A DNA stretch of 64,000 nt from NCBI GenBank assembly GCA_942159475.1, contig OW804096.1, forward strand, positions 135,245,625-135,309,624, in the 5' to 3' direction. Origin of the DNA: Sthenelais limicola. Taxonomy: Eukaryota; Annelida; Polychaeta; Phyllodocida; Sigalionidae. Under the pieces are notes generated by a model, which worked only from the letters and a program-made list of their open reading frames with translations, was not told the DNA's origin and did not search any database. The position numbers and the translations under genes are program-made. Below are positions 54,383-64,000 of this stretch, one piece after another (within the stretch, counting starts at the first letter, position 1; every line of letters starts with the position of its first letter).

Positions 54383-57300
54383 TAGACTGGTGCCAAACTA
54401 GATATTATATGTCTCTAAAACATTTCTAGAGGCATTTTTTGTTAATGCTTGGTATACGGTGGTTTTATACTAAATTGAGGCTGCTGAGTCCGAAAATGCT
54501 GGTTACCACCCTGAAATATTGCTCTTTCCTACCACCAGGGGGCGTTTTATGTCAAATTTTGGACATTTCTTCTTATAACTTCCAGGAAATTAATCACAGT
54601 CTTATGCATCTATAAAATCATTTGTAGAAAACATCATTAGCTTTTGATTGATGTCAACTATTTTACTGTGCAATAAATATGACATTTTATATGAATTTTC
54701 AAAAAATTAAAAAAAATGCATTTTTTCACAAAGTGTGAAGTTTTTGAAAATTGTATGACAAAAGAAGAAAAACTGTTGATTTTAGCCATTAGCAATTATA
54801 AAATGGAATAAAGGCCTATTAAAGGGTTTCCATTTGACACCATTTACAAACCAATCGGTTTAATATTCATAGAGATATGGATTCTTGAAAAAATGAAGCA
54901 CATTTGATTTTAGGTGAACATTTTCCCAAACATCAAAGTGCATATTCTAGAAGTTTCACAAAGTTAGCTTTACAAAGAAATGTGATTTCATCAACAAAAA
55001 TGCTTAGAAATAATTTTCAGGAAAAAAATTACTATCATCGGATAATTCCTCAAGGTCAAGGTTAATCTCATGGAAATGATCTCATACATATACATCTTCA
55101 CAAGCCTAGTTTATTTTCCCTTGTTAATATATCCAACATTGTTAACTTAATAAATACACAATTGCATATTATGAAATTGTTTGTTTATTTTGTTAAAGAA
55201 CACCCAGACAAATAGTATATTGACCATTGGTCAGTAAAATGTGTTGTATTGTAGACAGATGACTTTCCATACACTCGATAGACTAGGGGATTGCCCTAGA
55301 AGTTGCATTGCTTGGATAGATTATATAAGGTTAATACCTTATCATGCAATTCATTGTGATCCTTTAAATTGGGTCTACATGAATGCAAATATATCAGCTA
55401 TCTATTGTATGTTCCCCTAAGGGATTCAATTAGACACACTAATATCATCCCGGGTAGGGGCGCTCCAATCATTGAAAGCAATTGGTACCTTCCCAGTGGA
55501 TCAAAAGCTGCTCAAGCAAGAGATTTAGCTTTCATGTATGGGTGGGAAAATGAGGATGAAAGACATGGCGGAACAGAATATAATGAAAAGATATCTACAA
55601 ACAAGTCTCCCATTACCACAGTTGGACATATGCCCATCATTCAAGCACCTGCACATGAACTAGATACACTTAGCACAGTTGTTAAAAGATGTATGTTTGT
55701 TGCAGAAAAACTTGGTATGAGACAGACAGTCATTACAGTTGACCAAGCACTATAGTGTAAACTGCTTGAAATTAAATGGCTAACACCAAAATACAACCAT
55801 AAGTTGGTCATTAGGCTTGGTGGCTTACATATTGCCATAAATTTTCTAAAGGTGATTGGTCAACATGTACAAGGAATAGGGTTAACTGATGCTTGGGTGG
55901 AGAGTGGCCTCCTCAGACAAAATACAGCTGAGCATGTCCTTGGAAAAGCTTCCTCTAAAAGTCAGGAACTGATATCAATATTTGAACAATTTCATATTCA
56001 GGATATTCTTGAGGAGTTTACCAAAATAAACTCCAAGGACAATCCTGACTTCTTGTTCTGGTGGTATTATTTGCAAATGGTTTCAATTCTTCTCATGCTG
56101 ACACGTAATTATCATAATGGTTTATGGGACATTCATCTGGAATCTTTCAACCGCATGTTGCCTTATTTTCATCAGGCTGAATTCAAGAAAGGTTGTTTTA
56201 CTGTTAAAAGATCAACTAGATGCTTCAACCAAATTGATGCAGACCATGCACATGATTGGCTAAATGCAACAGGGAAATGTGGGGGTGCCATTGTTTGTAT
56301 CAGTAAGACAAGGAAAGCTTTGAATAGGTGGGCCCTGATATATAATTTGCAATCACACATCAGTAATGAAACATACAGAGTGTATGAAGTAGAGAAGAAT
56401 GACATCATTCTGAATGAAACTTTGCCCAGTAGAAAAGAGCGGGATAATATGGATGAAAACAGCCTCTACACCCAGCTCAAGTCAAGGCACATATTTTCAC
56501 CGAGCTCTTACAGAACATTGCTTCTAAGGACATTGCCACAATTGAAATCCAAAACTCACTTTTGTCAGCCAAGATAAATGGGGAAGAGAATTTGAACAAG
56601 TTTGTTGCTACTCATCTTGTGGAATGTACAACTTCATTTCATGAGGCACTCAAAAGGAAGAATCCCCTCACATTTGACCATTTGTACAAGGTGAAGAAAC
56701 AAGGCAAAAGCAAAGATAAGAATACAATTTTGAAAGTTGACAGGAGTGTCATGCAGCGCCTAATAACTTCTTTTGAAGCTGGTCGGAAAGTTGGTAAAGG
56801 TAATGGAGCATGAACTTATGCCTGTCATTGTCATTGCCATTGTCATTGGCTGAACCTAATAATAAAATGAGATCTGGAAACAAGTCATTACTTGCTGATG
56901 TCTTGGTAAAAGGTGCACCCTGCCCCTCTTCTATTAGTTTGGAAGGAAGCAGTTGTCTGTTGATTGATGGGCATGCACTTATTTGCTCTATTGGCAAGCC
57001 AGCCAACATTAAGACATGTGTGACAGTCTCTGGGATTTCCAGTCTTTGCTGCCAGGGCAATAAGACTGAAAATCACAGAGACTGTCACATTTGGTGAGCT
57101 GGCAGATATGTTCAAGATAGCTGTTATGGGTGCAGTAGCTTCATTCAATCAAATTCACATCATATTTGATTGATATAAGGAAACACCCATAAAGAACCTG
57201 ACCAGAATAAAGAGGGCCAAAGGATGCGCACCTATGCGTAAATTGGTTGAAGGACGTCATGTTTCCCTTCCAACAAATTGGGAAAACTTCCTCTCACTGG

Positions 57301-59118
57301 CAAAAAACAAAGGAGATCTAACATGTTTTTTGTCACAACAACTTCTTCTTGAACAAAATAAGACCATAGTGGTCAGTGGAGGGTTCAAAGAAATTGATGT
57401 AGTTCAAAGCAATTGTCCTACTCTTTTATTGTCAGGGCTAGAATCTGATCATGAAAAAGCAGACATGTTTCATTCTTCATGCAATTTACTGCAATTAGGA
57501 CACTGTAGTTGTGATTGATTGATTGATTGATTGGACATTTATTTCGAAAAATATTCACTATAGGCCTGGATCTCCGGCATCAGGGAGGTTTCCAAACTGG
57601 CCTTTGTTTCTTACAGGTTATGGTAGGTAACAATATCACTTCCGTTGATGACTGGAAGTGACCACCTACCATTTATATTGTGTTTTGTATCACTCCAGTT
57701 GTCTATTATATTGTGGCATACTTTTACAATTTCTATTCTCCGATTAAGTTAAGATTATTACAGTTGTCCTTATTGTACAATCAAGGGAAACAGATGTCCT
57801 AGGTTTACTTTTGGCTCACTACAAGAAAAATCTCTTGTCAAAAGTTGTGGGTCAAAGCTTGGACTGCGAAAAAGCGCAAGTACTACCCAGTGCATGAAAT
57901 AGTAGAACTTCTTCCAAATGGTATCCATGCTAATCGACCTGCCTTTCATGCACTCACTGGATCTGACACAACATCATTTATTTCTGGCCACTCAAAACAA
58001 ACATGTTACGCTAATTTCCTGGGTCATCACACATTGTTGAATGAAATTGGACTAAATGAAGCTTTACCTCCTTGTCAGCTGTGGAAACATTTTTCTGCCA
58101 CCTATACAAAGTTTCTGAAACAACATCAGTTGACAAGGCTCGGCACATTTTATTTGGAAAATGCAGAAAGCCTGAGCTATACTTAAAGCAAGCTTATTAT
58201 TAGGCGTTCATTTGGAATAAGGCACATATTCCCAAGCCAATGATTCCAGATCCTTCTGATTTTGGATGGTTCATCAACGATTCATGCCTCATGCCAGTCC
58301 TTATGACTTTGGAACCAGTTCCTGAAGCTAGCAAAAACAAGAACTGCTAAAAGCAATTAGTATGAGTGACAGCAATGTTCCAGATCTACAGTCAGAAATA
58401 CTAACAACTTGTATAGATGTACATACATAGGCTATTATCCTAATGACCTTGACATTGAGACATCTGATACTAGTAATACTTTTGTGAGATGCAAACAAAC
58501 TCCCAAGCATTTTTTGTTGATGAAAACACATTTCCTTGTAAAGCTAACTTTGTGAAAGTTAAAAAATATGTGACTTTGATGTTTAAGTAAATGATCACTG
58601 AAAATCAAATGTACTTCATTTTTTCAACAATCAATATCTCTATGAATATTAAACCGATTGGTTTGTAAATGGTGTCAAATGGAAACTCTTTAATAGGCCT
58701 TTATTCCATTTTATAATTGCTAATGGCTAAAATCAACAGTTTTTCTTCTGTTGTCATACAATTTTCAAAAACTCCACACTTTGTGAAAAAATGCATTTTT
58801 TTTAATTTTTTGAAAATTCATATAAAATGTCATATTTATTGCACAGTAAAATAGTTGACATCAATCGAAAGCTAATGATGTTTTCTACAAATAATTTTAT
58901 AAATGCATAAGGCTGTGATTAATTTCCTGGAAGTTATAAGAAGAAATGTCCAAAATTTGACATAAAACGCCCCCTGGTGGTAGGAAAGAGCAATATTTCA
59001 GGGTGGTAACCAGCATTTTCGGACTCAGCAGCCTCAATTTAGTATAAAACCACCGTATACCAAGCATTAACAAAAAATGCCTCTAGAAATTTTTTTCTCT
59101 CTATGTGGCACCAGTCTA
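54383..59118 (+). mobile_element. Academ-like DNA transposon, copy 2 (4,736 bp)
   Basis: Same length and termini as copy 1, offset 10,967 bases. It is flanked by TAA (54380-54382 and 59119-59121). The intact version of this target (GGCCATAAGGCCC, seen inverted at 50135-50147) has a single TAA, which proves the 3-bp duplication. It sits 12 bp inside the right end of the foldback element. Confidence 0.9.
55307..58186 (+). pseudogene. Academ-like transposase gene, multiply broken (copy 2)
   Basis: All open stretches of copy 1 recur with the same sequence (55369-55755, 55804-56577, 56562-56813, 56810-57097, 57234-57518, 57845-58186). The TAG at 55753-55755, the frameshifts near 56480 and 56800, the hairpin insertion (57020-57088), the TGA near 57170 and the SINE-like insertion (57512-57762) are all shared. 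Both copies therefore descend from one already dead source, and enzyme must have come from elsewhere. Confidence 0.65.
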
Positions 59119-59278
59119 TAAGGCCCTGGACTACAAGGTAATATGACAGGCAGGTGTGAGTCAAGGATGATCTTGGCTGTATAGCATCTGGGCACCTGGC
59201 CTCCATACCTCAGGGTAAGGGAAGCCAAGGCTTCCTGGCTCCAAATGTTACGCATTTCTTCCTCTGTCCTTCCTGCAA

Positions 59279-59318
59279 GCAAAAAAAAAAAAAAAAAAGA
59301 AAAAAAAAGAAAAGAGAG
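59279..59318. repeat. Poly(A)-rich tract
   Basis: About 40 bp of A with a few G. It may be the tail of a short retroposed sequence covering about 59137-59278 on the + strand, for which no source was recognised. Confidence 0.7.
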
Positions 59319-59462
59319 AATACATAAAAAAATAACTACAAATGACAGCCCAATTATAAGTGACTCCCAGTACATGTCGTTATGTAGTAGTTTACTATAG
59401 CCTTGTTTTATTTTATTTTCCTACTTTGCATGCGCCATTATGGTGTATGGAGACTATTATAT

Positions 59463-59794
59463 GTGATGTGTTTCAGAAAAATGAGTCAAAAGTCGCAAAA
59501 AATAGATTTTGAGATACCATTACATTTGAAAAGATGAGATCAAGCCGATTCCAATGATAGTAAACATTCTAATAATCTAATAAGTAGTTCTAGATTTTAA
59601 GTTTGATATTTTCGTTTTTGAAACAGTTTCCAATATTTCTGGGGGTTAATAAACAGTAAAGTAACTGAATGTAGTCTATATGAGGACCTTTAAAACGAAA
59701 GGATATATTACATAGATTGTCCTGATATTTGATACATCGATTGATATAGCTATAAGTGATAAACCCTACAAAAAGTAGAGCATTCCAATAATGT
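59463..59794. mobile_element. MITE family B, cut off by telomeric repeats
   Basis: Starts GTGATGTGTTTCAGAAAAAT and follows the family for about 330 bp to ATTCCAATAATGT, where other copies continue GATCTTGTGA. Here the sequence changes to TATCCCTAACCC. The last 75 bp and right terminus do not occur afterwards. Confidence 0.9.
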
Positions 59795-59797
59795 TAT

Positions 59798-59938
59798 CCC
59801 TAACCCTAGCCCTAGCCCTAACCCTAGCCCTAGCCCTAACCCTAACCCTAACCCTAACCCTAACCCTAACCCTAACCCTAACCCTAACCCTAACCCTAAC
59901 CCTAACCCTAACCCTAACCTTAACCCTAACCCTAACCC
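59798..59938. repeat. Interstitial telomeric repeat (CCCTAA)n
   Basis: About 23 units of CCCTAA, with CCCTAG variants concentrated at the left edge and one CCTTAA near the right. This is the metazoan TTAGGG telomere sequence with its C-rich strand on top, the orientation of a left chromosome end. Confidence 0.95.
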
Positions 59939-59939
59939 A

Positions 59940-61107
59940 ATATATTGGGATTATGTTATCTCAACATTGTATTTTATATTCACAAAACTTTATTCATATC
60001 AATTTACAATACCTTTTACATCTTCATCAATTTTACAACAAATAAAAAATCAATTATTTTATCAAATCGAATAATAAAATATCGATTTCCCAAACTGCCT
60101 TCTTGTTTCCTGATTTCATTAATAATCTATATTTTTATTTAAATAATTCCCATGATAAATATAGGCCTAATATGTATCGACCATAGATAAAGGTAGGCCT
60201 ATTGAAAAGACGATAATTCCTTCAGTTTAATTAAAAAAATAAAAAAATTTAATGACAGTGTGGCCTACTCACAACAAAATGATGGGTAGGCCTATAAATA
60301 ATAGGCTAGACTTTGATCACCGTGCTTCATGTCAACGCAGGAAGAGTGGTCAAACATTGATAAATGAAATAATTAATTAAAATCCTTTAATGTTTAAGAA
60401 TATAAATATAAATAATATATAATCTATATTTGGGGTCGCTCCATGACCTCCATTACTTATTATATTAAAGACAAGATGTGGATTTAGAAGAATATCAATC
60501 TTTTAAGAAATGGTTGAATAATTAAAATCTGTCAGGTTTTGAATCTACACGACGATCAACATACAACCATGCATTCTCAGATATTGTAACAAAAATATAT
60601 ATATATAAAAAAAAAAAAAAAATGTAACAAAAATATGCGGGTTAACTAATGAGTTGGTTGAAGGAGCGTGAATATTGCATGAGTTGAGATTATTGTAAGA
60701 TAAGATTCGATATAGATGGTTTCAATCATGAAAATAGAAACAAATTGAGTCATAAATTTTAATTTTACCGGTGATCTTACTAAACAAGAGTACCCAGTAC
60801 TCAAGAGTACCCAAGATGTACGAGTGCCCAGGCACTCGCTATGAACAAGATTTTGATTATATAAATTATAAGCATGATTATAAGTATAAGCGTAGGGATT
60901 CGCTCTCAATCTGAATAAACAACTTAACAAGGCACAATTACCTGTATCTCTGTTTTATTCCCAGTCCGTAAAACGGCAATGGTATCCGGCTACCCGGACA
61001 GGGTAGTCATTACTCATTACATCTCACTACACAAGGGTAGTAGAACATAACTACATGTAAAAACACAGTGTAAAGCATAATACACAGAGTACAGGACTAG
61101 GTAAGGT
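59940..61107. other. AT-rich non-coding stretch
   Basis: No gene recognised. It contains TA/poly(A) tracts near 60597-60622 with TGTAACAAAAATAT on both sides (about 60585 and 60623), and LTR-like text near 60780-61034 noted elsewhere. Confidence 0.5.
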
Positions 61108-61118
61108 AACTATAAGTC

Positions 61119-61512
61119 ATGAGTCATAAGTCGCAAAAAATAGATTTTGAGATACCATTAGATTTTTCTTTTTTTTGATGAGATCATGCCGATTCCAATG
61201 ATAGTAAACAGTCTTATAATCTAATAAGTATTTTTAGATTTTACGTTTGGTATTTTTGTTTTTGAAAAAAAGTTTCTACTATTTCTGGGGGTCAATAAAC
61301 AGTAAAGTACCTAAATGTAGTCCATATGACAACCTTTAAAATGAAAGGACATATTACATAGATTGTCCTGACATTAATACATCGATTAAAATATCTATAA
61401 GTGATAAACCTCCCAAAAATTAGAACATTCCAATAATGTGATCTTGTGAGGAACAACACTTTGAAAAATATCAATTTTGAGACTTATGACTCATTTTCCT
61501 GAAACACATCAC
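61119..61512. mobile_element. MITE family B, left terminus missing
   Basis: Starts at ATGAGTCATAAGTCGC, inside the left arm, and ends CCTGAAACACATCAC. The interior matches the copies at 35808 and 59463. Confidence 0.9.
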
Positions 61513-61648
61513 AAATGGTTAGATCTTAAATATACCCAGTAGCACACAATGGTAATAATCATTAATGTTCTGGACACTGCATAATATGGCTGTTCTTGTT
61601 TTGAAGGTGCAAGGAGAAAGGCGATATATTATCAGTGATGTCGGAACT

Positions 61649-61738
61649 GGGGGGGGGGGGGGGGGGGGGCACAGGGGCCATGGTCCAACCACCAATGAAA
61701 GTGGGGGGGCCAGAGTATGGTTTGGCCCCCCCCCCCCA
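61649..61738. repeat. Poly-G and poly-C runs
   Basis: A run of about 20 G near 61650-61669, a G7 near 61703 and a C12 run near 61725-61737. They can pair with one another or form a quadruplex. ORFs across them are artefacts. Confidence 0.9.
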
Positions 61739-61829
61739 CATTTTACCTTCACTTAAAAATTTGAATGCTGAAAATGAATTCCTCCAGATTTCACCAATTG
61801 GTCGTCATTTGGCAGGCCAGGACTGAAAG

Positions 61830-63560
61830 TTCTTATTATTTAAGATATGCTTCTATTGATTTTTTCGTACGAAACTAGACATGTTGCTGCTAATATAGAC
61901 GAAATTGGGAAAGTTGATAATTATTGAATATTGTAGTCAGGGGAGCTTTGTGGAATCTGTGACCTCACCAACTGTATTAAGTCATCGCTTAATGTATCAA
62001 CACCTGGGGCATGTGAAAAACCCTAGTTTGGCATTTGCACACCCAGTATAGATAAAGTTTAAAAAAACAAAAAAACTAGCTGATATGTACACAGACACAG
62101 GTAGGCCTACAGGTCTCGACATAAGAGTCATAACACTTTTTAGTTTGTAAAAATACTCCAACTAGAAGAAAAGTTACTGTCAAATAATGACTAAGTAATG
62201 GTAATGGTATTGGTAATGGCAGGGGCAATTGTCACAGGGGATTGACCCTCTGTGCATTTACACATATAATCCATTATATTTAGAATTAACTAAATATATA
62301 ACATTCTTACCCTTGCTGTCCTGTTAAGATGACTTAAATACTTTTACTATCTGCACATCCCTCTTGAAAGTGGGGTGCAATAAAAATATCAGAAGATCCC
62401 CAGAAGCGACATGTACATACTTATATGTTATGTGTACTATAGAAATGCTCTGTTGATATCTCTCTCTGCAAAGTATGTCAACACACTGAGTGAAAGCTGC
62501 CCGAATCCCTGTGATCGGTAAAGCGGTCTGGCAATTGTTGACAAAATTGTTGGCGATGAGGTAGTCAGTAAGATTTTTGTGAAATTTATTGCATCGTCTT
62601 TGCATCGACTTGATATCGCTATGCTTTCGGGAATAGCCAGCGATGACCGGCAATGAGAGGGCGATGAACAAATTGCATCGGTAAGGGTAGTGGTGATGAG
62701 AAGTCGATGAGATTCCCCTTATAAAATCATGAAAATTAGTTCTATAGTTATAGCGGCTCATTAGCCCAAGTGGCATCCTTACACCTGCATGGCAAATGTC
62801 CAGAAATTTTACTCGCTAGTACTTTTGCTTGCTGTACTTATTTGTTTTTGTTCTTATAGTTGTCGTTTTTCTCACCTTGAATGACACTGCATGCCCACCA
62901 GCCACCCACCCTTCACTCCTCCCTTCACATTAGAATCCATGGGTTAGTTGTCTGACTGCCTACCTGCCTAGTGTGTGTGTAGCCTTGAGGCAAGGCTACA
63001 CACACACTAGTGGCAGGCAGTAGCAGGCAGTGGCAGGCAGCGGGAGGGGCAGTGTGTGGTACTGGGCTATGTGAGTGAGTGAAGGTGCAGTGTGTGTGAG
63101 AGGTGCGACAGGGGTGGGAGTCTAAACCAATCTTTATATTTAAAATTGCAACTTTCCTGTACCACATTATACATAAGTCGTCCCCTGAAAAGGCCTCATG
63201 AGGAACAAAACTTGCCATTCAGACGATGTAATGGTACCCATTTAGATGGGAAAACATAAAAAACAGGTCCATGGCTGGGAGTTCTGTGTAACTGAGAAGA
63301 CCAGGGGTATTTGAGCAACGTAAGGACGTTTAAAGGTGGTCTAAATCCGCCCTGTAGGGGGTGGGTCGGTTGCGCAAAGTCTAGTCTTTACAGTTTGTCA
63401 ATGCCTTATTTGTTCTTTCGCAAACCTATGAATATCTGTTTCACAACTAATGTGTGGGTTCTCGTTTGTTCATACTAGTCGGAAAATAGACACACCAGAG
63501 TATACCATGCCAGCATCATGGAGGAGTCAGATCATCGTTTACAAATCTTTACTCCACGGT
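61830..63560. other. Unassigned stretch
   Basis: A 150-codon ORF on the - strand (62776-62324) has no recognisable domain and overlaps GATG-rich sequence, so it is not called a gene. Perfect 19-bp arms (62968-62986 and 62992-63010) form a GT/AC-rich hairpin, next to GGCAGGCAG repeats (63012-63045). Confidence 0.4.
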
Positions 63561-63800
63561 AAAATGTGTATCACATAACATTTGTATGTAGAGGCGTGTG
63601 GTACATACCGTGTGGTACATTGTTTTGTACCACATGGGCGGAGCCAAAAATGATGTGCAAAATAAACTCATTTGATTGGTTCCCTTCCACGTGGGAAAAT
63701 GCGTTGTCAATGACTCTTACTAGCGTTACTAACGTCATGACGTTAGGCCTACGATGTAGGCCTACACTATTGCGTCGTCGCCGGCATCAGCGAGAGAAGA

Positions 63801-63814
63801 ATGGCTGTAACTTT
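63801..63814 (+). CDS. Possible first coding exon of an unidentified gene
   Basis: ATGGCTGTAACTTT (MAVT plus two bases) is preceded by GAGAGAAGA, a good start context. It runs into GTAAGT, the consensus donor, at 63815. The upstream 100 bp is relatively GC- and CpG-rich (GCGTCGTCGCCGGCATCAGC) as in promoters. The downstream exon would be outside the window, so this is only a pattern match. Confidence 0.25.
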
Positions 63815-64000
63815 GTAAGTAAATAAAGGACTTTGTGTTATAATTTATAATTAATCTAATAGCACCGTGGAGTAAAAATAGGACCACATCTCGTAGTTGG
63901 TCTGGCTCAAAGGATCACATTGACCCTCGACGATTCTTTTTGATATAACACACTCGCCTGCCTCGTGTGCCATGCAAAAAGAAACGTCTCGGGTCAATGT

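Larger units (their letters stand above)
50129..59133. mobile_element. Large foldback element carrying the second Academ-like transposon
   Basis: Termini TAGTCCAGGGCCTTATGGCC and its inverse (interrupted by the nested transposon) are flanked by CAA (50126-50128 and 59134-59136). Without the nested copy it is about 4.27 kb: three direct units of about 560 bp on the left, a 1.5-kb minisatellite, and about 0.8 kb of the same unit in inverted orientation on the right. No ORF of its own. Confidence 0.8.

Noticed and set aside
43416..59118. Simple segmental duplication of 4.7 kb
   Set aside because: Each copy has exact inverted termini and its own 3-bp target duplication, so transposition explains it better.
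60780..61034. Possible LTR with TATA-like ATTATATAAATTATA and AATAAAC, ending CTCACTACA
   Set aside because: No matching start terminus, no target duplication, and no internal genes could be found.
62324..62776. 150-codon ORF on the - strand
   Set aside because: No recognisable domain, GATG-rich composition and no splice or promoter support.

Overview
The window looks like non-coding, repeat-rich chromosomal DNA of a metazoan, probably a marine invertebrate. Reasons: AT-rich base composition, a spliced class A GPCR gene with metazoan-type splice sites, TTAGGG-type telomeric repeats inside the sequence, and many eukaryotic transposon classes (CR1/L2-like, Tx1/L1-like and Penelope-like retroelements, MITEs, an Academ-like DNA transposon). 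A deuterostome is plausible, but the species cannot be fixed from sequence alone.

Only one host gene is well supported: a class A GPCR on the + strand. Its large exon is at 33790-34805. A good candidate for its first coding exon is at 12902-12926; reading frame and splice phase fit. The proposed intron (about 20.9 kb) is filled with nested transposons. A possible first exon of another gene lies at 63801-63814.

Layout. 1-1500: non-coding with small repeats. 1510-4735: damaged CR1/L2-like LINE. 4841-11000: minisatellites, poly-C, CT/GA and GATATC tracts, and MITEs. 11636-16500: MITEs, candidate GPCR exon 1, Penelope-like GIY-YIG remnant, CATA microsatellite, LINE remnant, hammerhead-like motif. 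16900-18600: foldbacks and a second, diverged NADAR-type LINE ORF1 interrupted by a MITE. 20095-28724: three-level nest. A nearly intact LINE (NADAR ORF1, SGNH esterase ORF, EN-RT ORF2) sits in a TTAA-targeted element, which sits in a MITE. 28800-33250: foldbacks, MITEs, LINE tail, possible solo LTR. 33790-36214: GPCR exon, then a Tx1/L1-like insertion with a clean 15-bp duplication, then a MITE. 36350-43205: MITEs and LINE remnants. 43416-48151 and 54383-59118: two apparently identical 4,736-bp Academ-like transposons with about 620-bp inverted repeats. Both carry the same ORF lesions, and the second is nested in a large foldback element (50129-59133). 59463-59938: a MITE cut off by telomeric repeats. 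60000-64000: mostly unassigned.

Three high-copy short families dominate. Family A: about 235 bp, ends GGGTCAG, 4-bp target duplication. Family B: about 407 bp, ends GTGATGTG, mostly 4-bp AT-rich duplication. A TTAA family has ends AGG(C/T)AAA(C/T)G. Their insertions into one another give a relative chronology and several direct empty-site comparisons.
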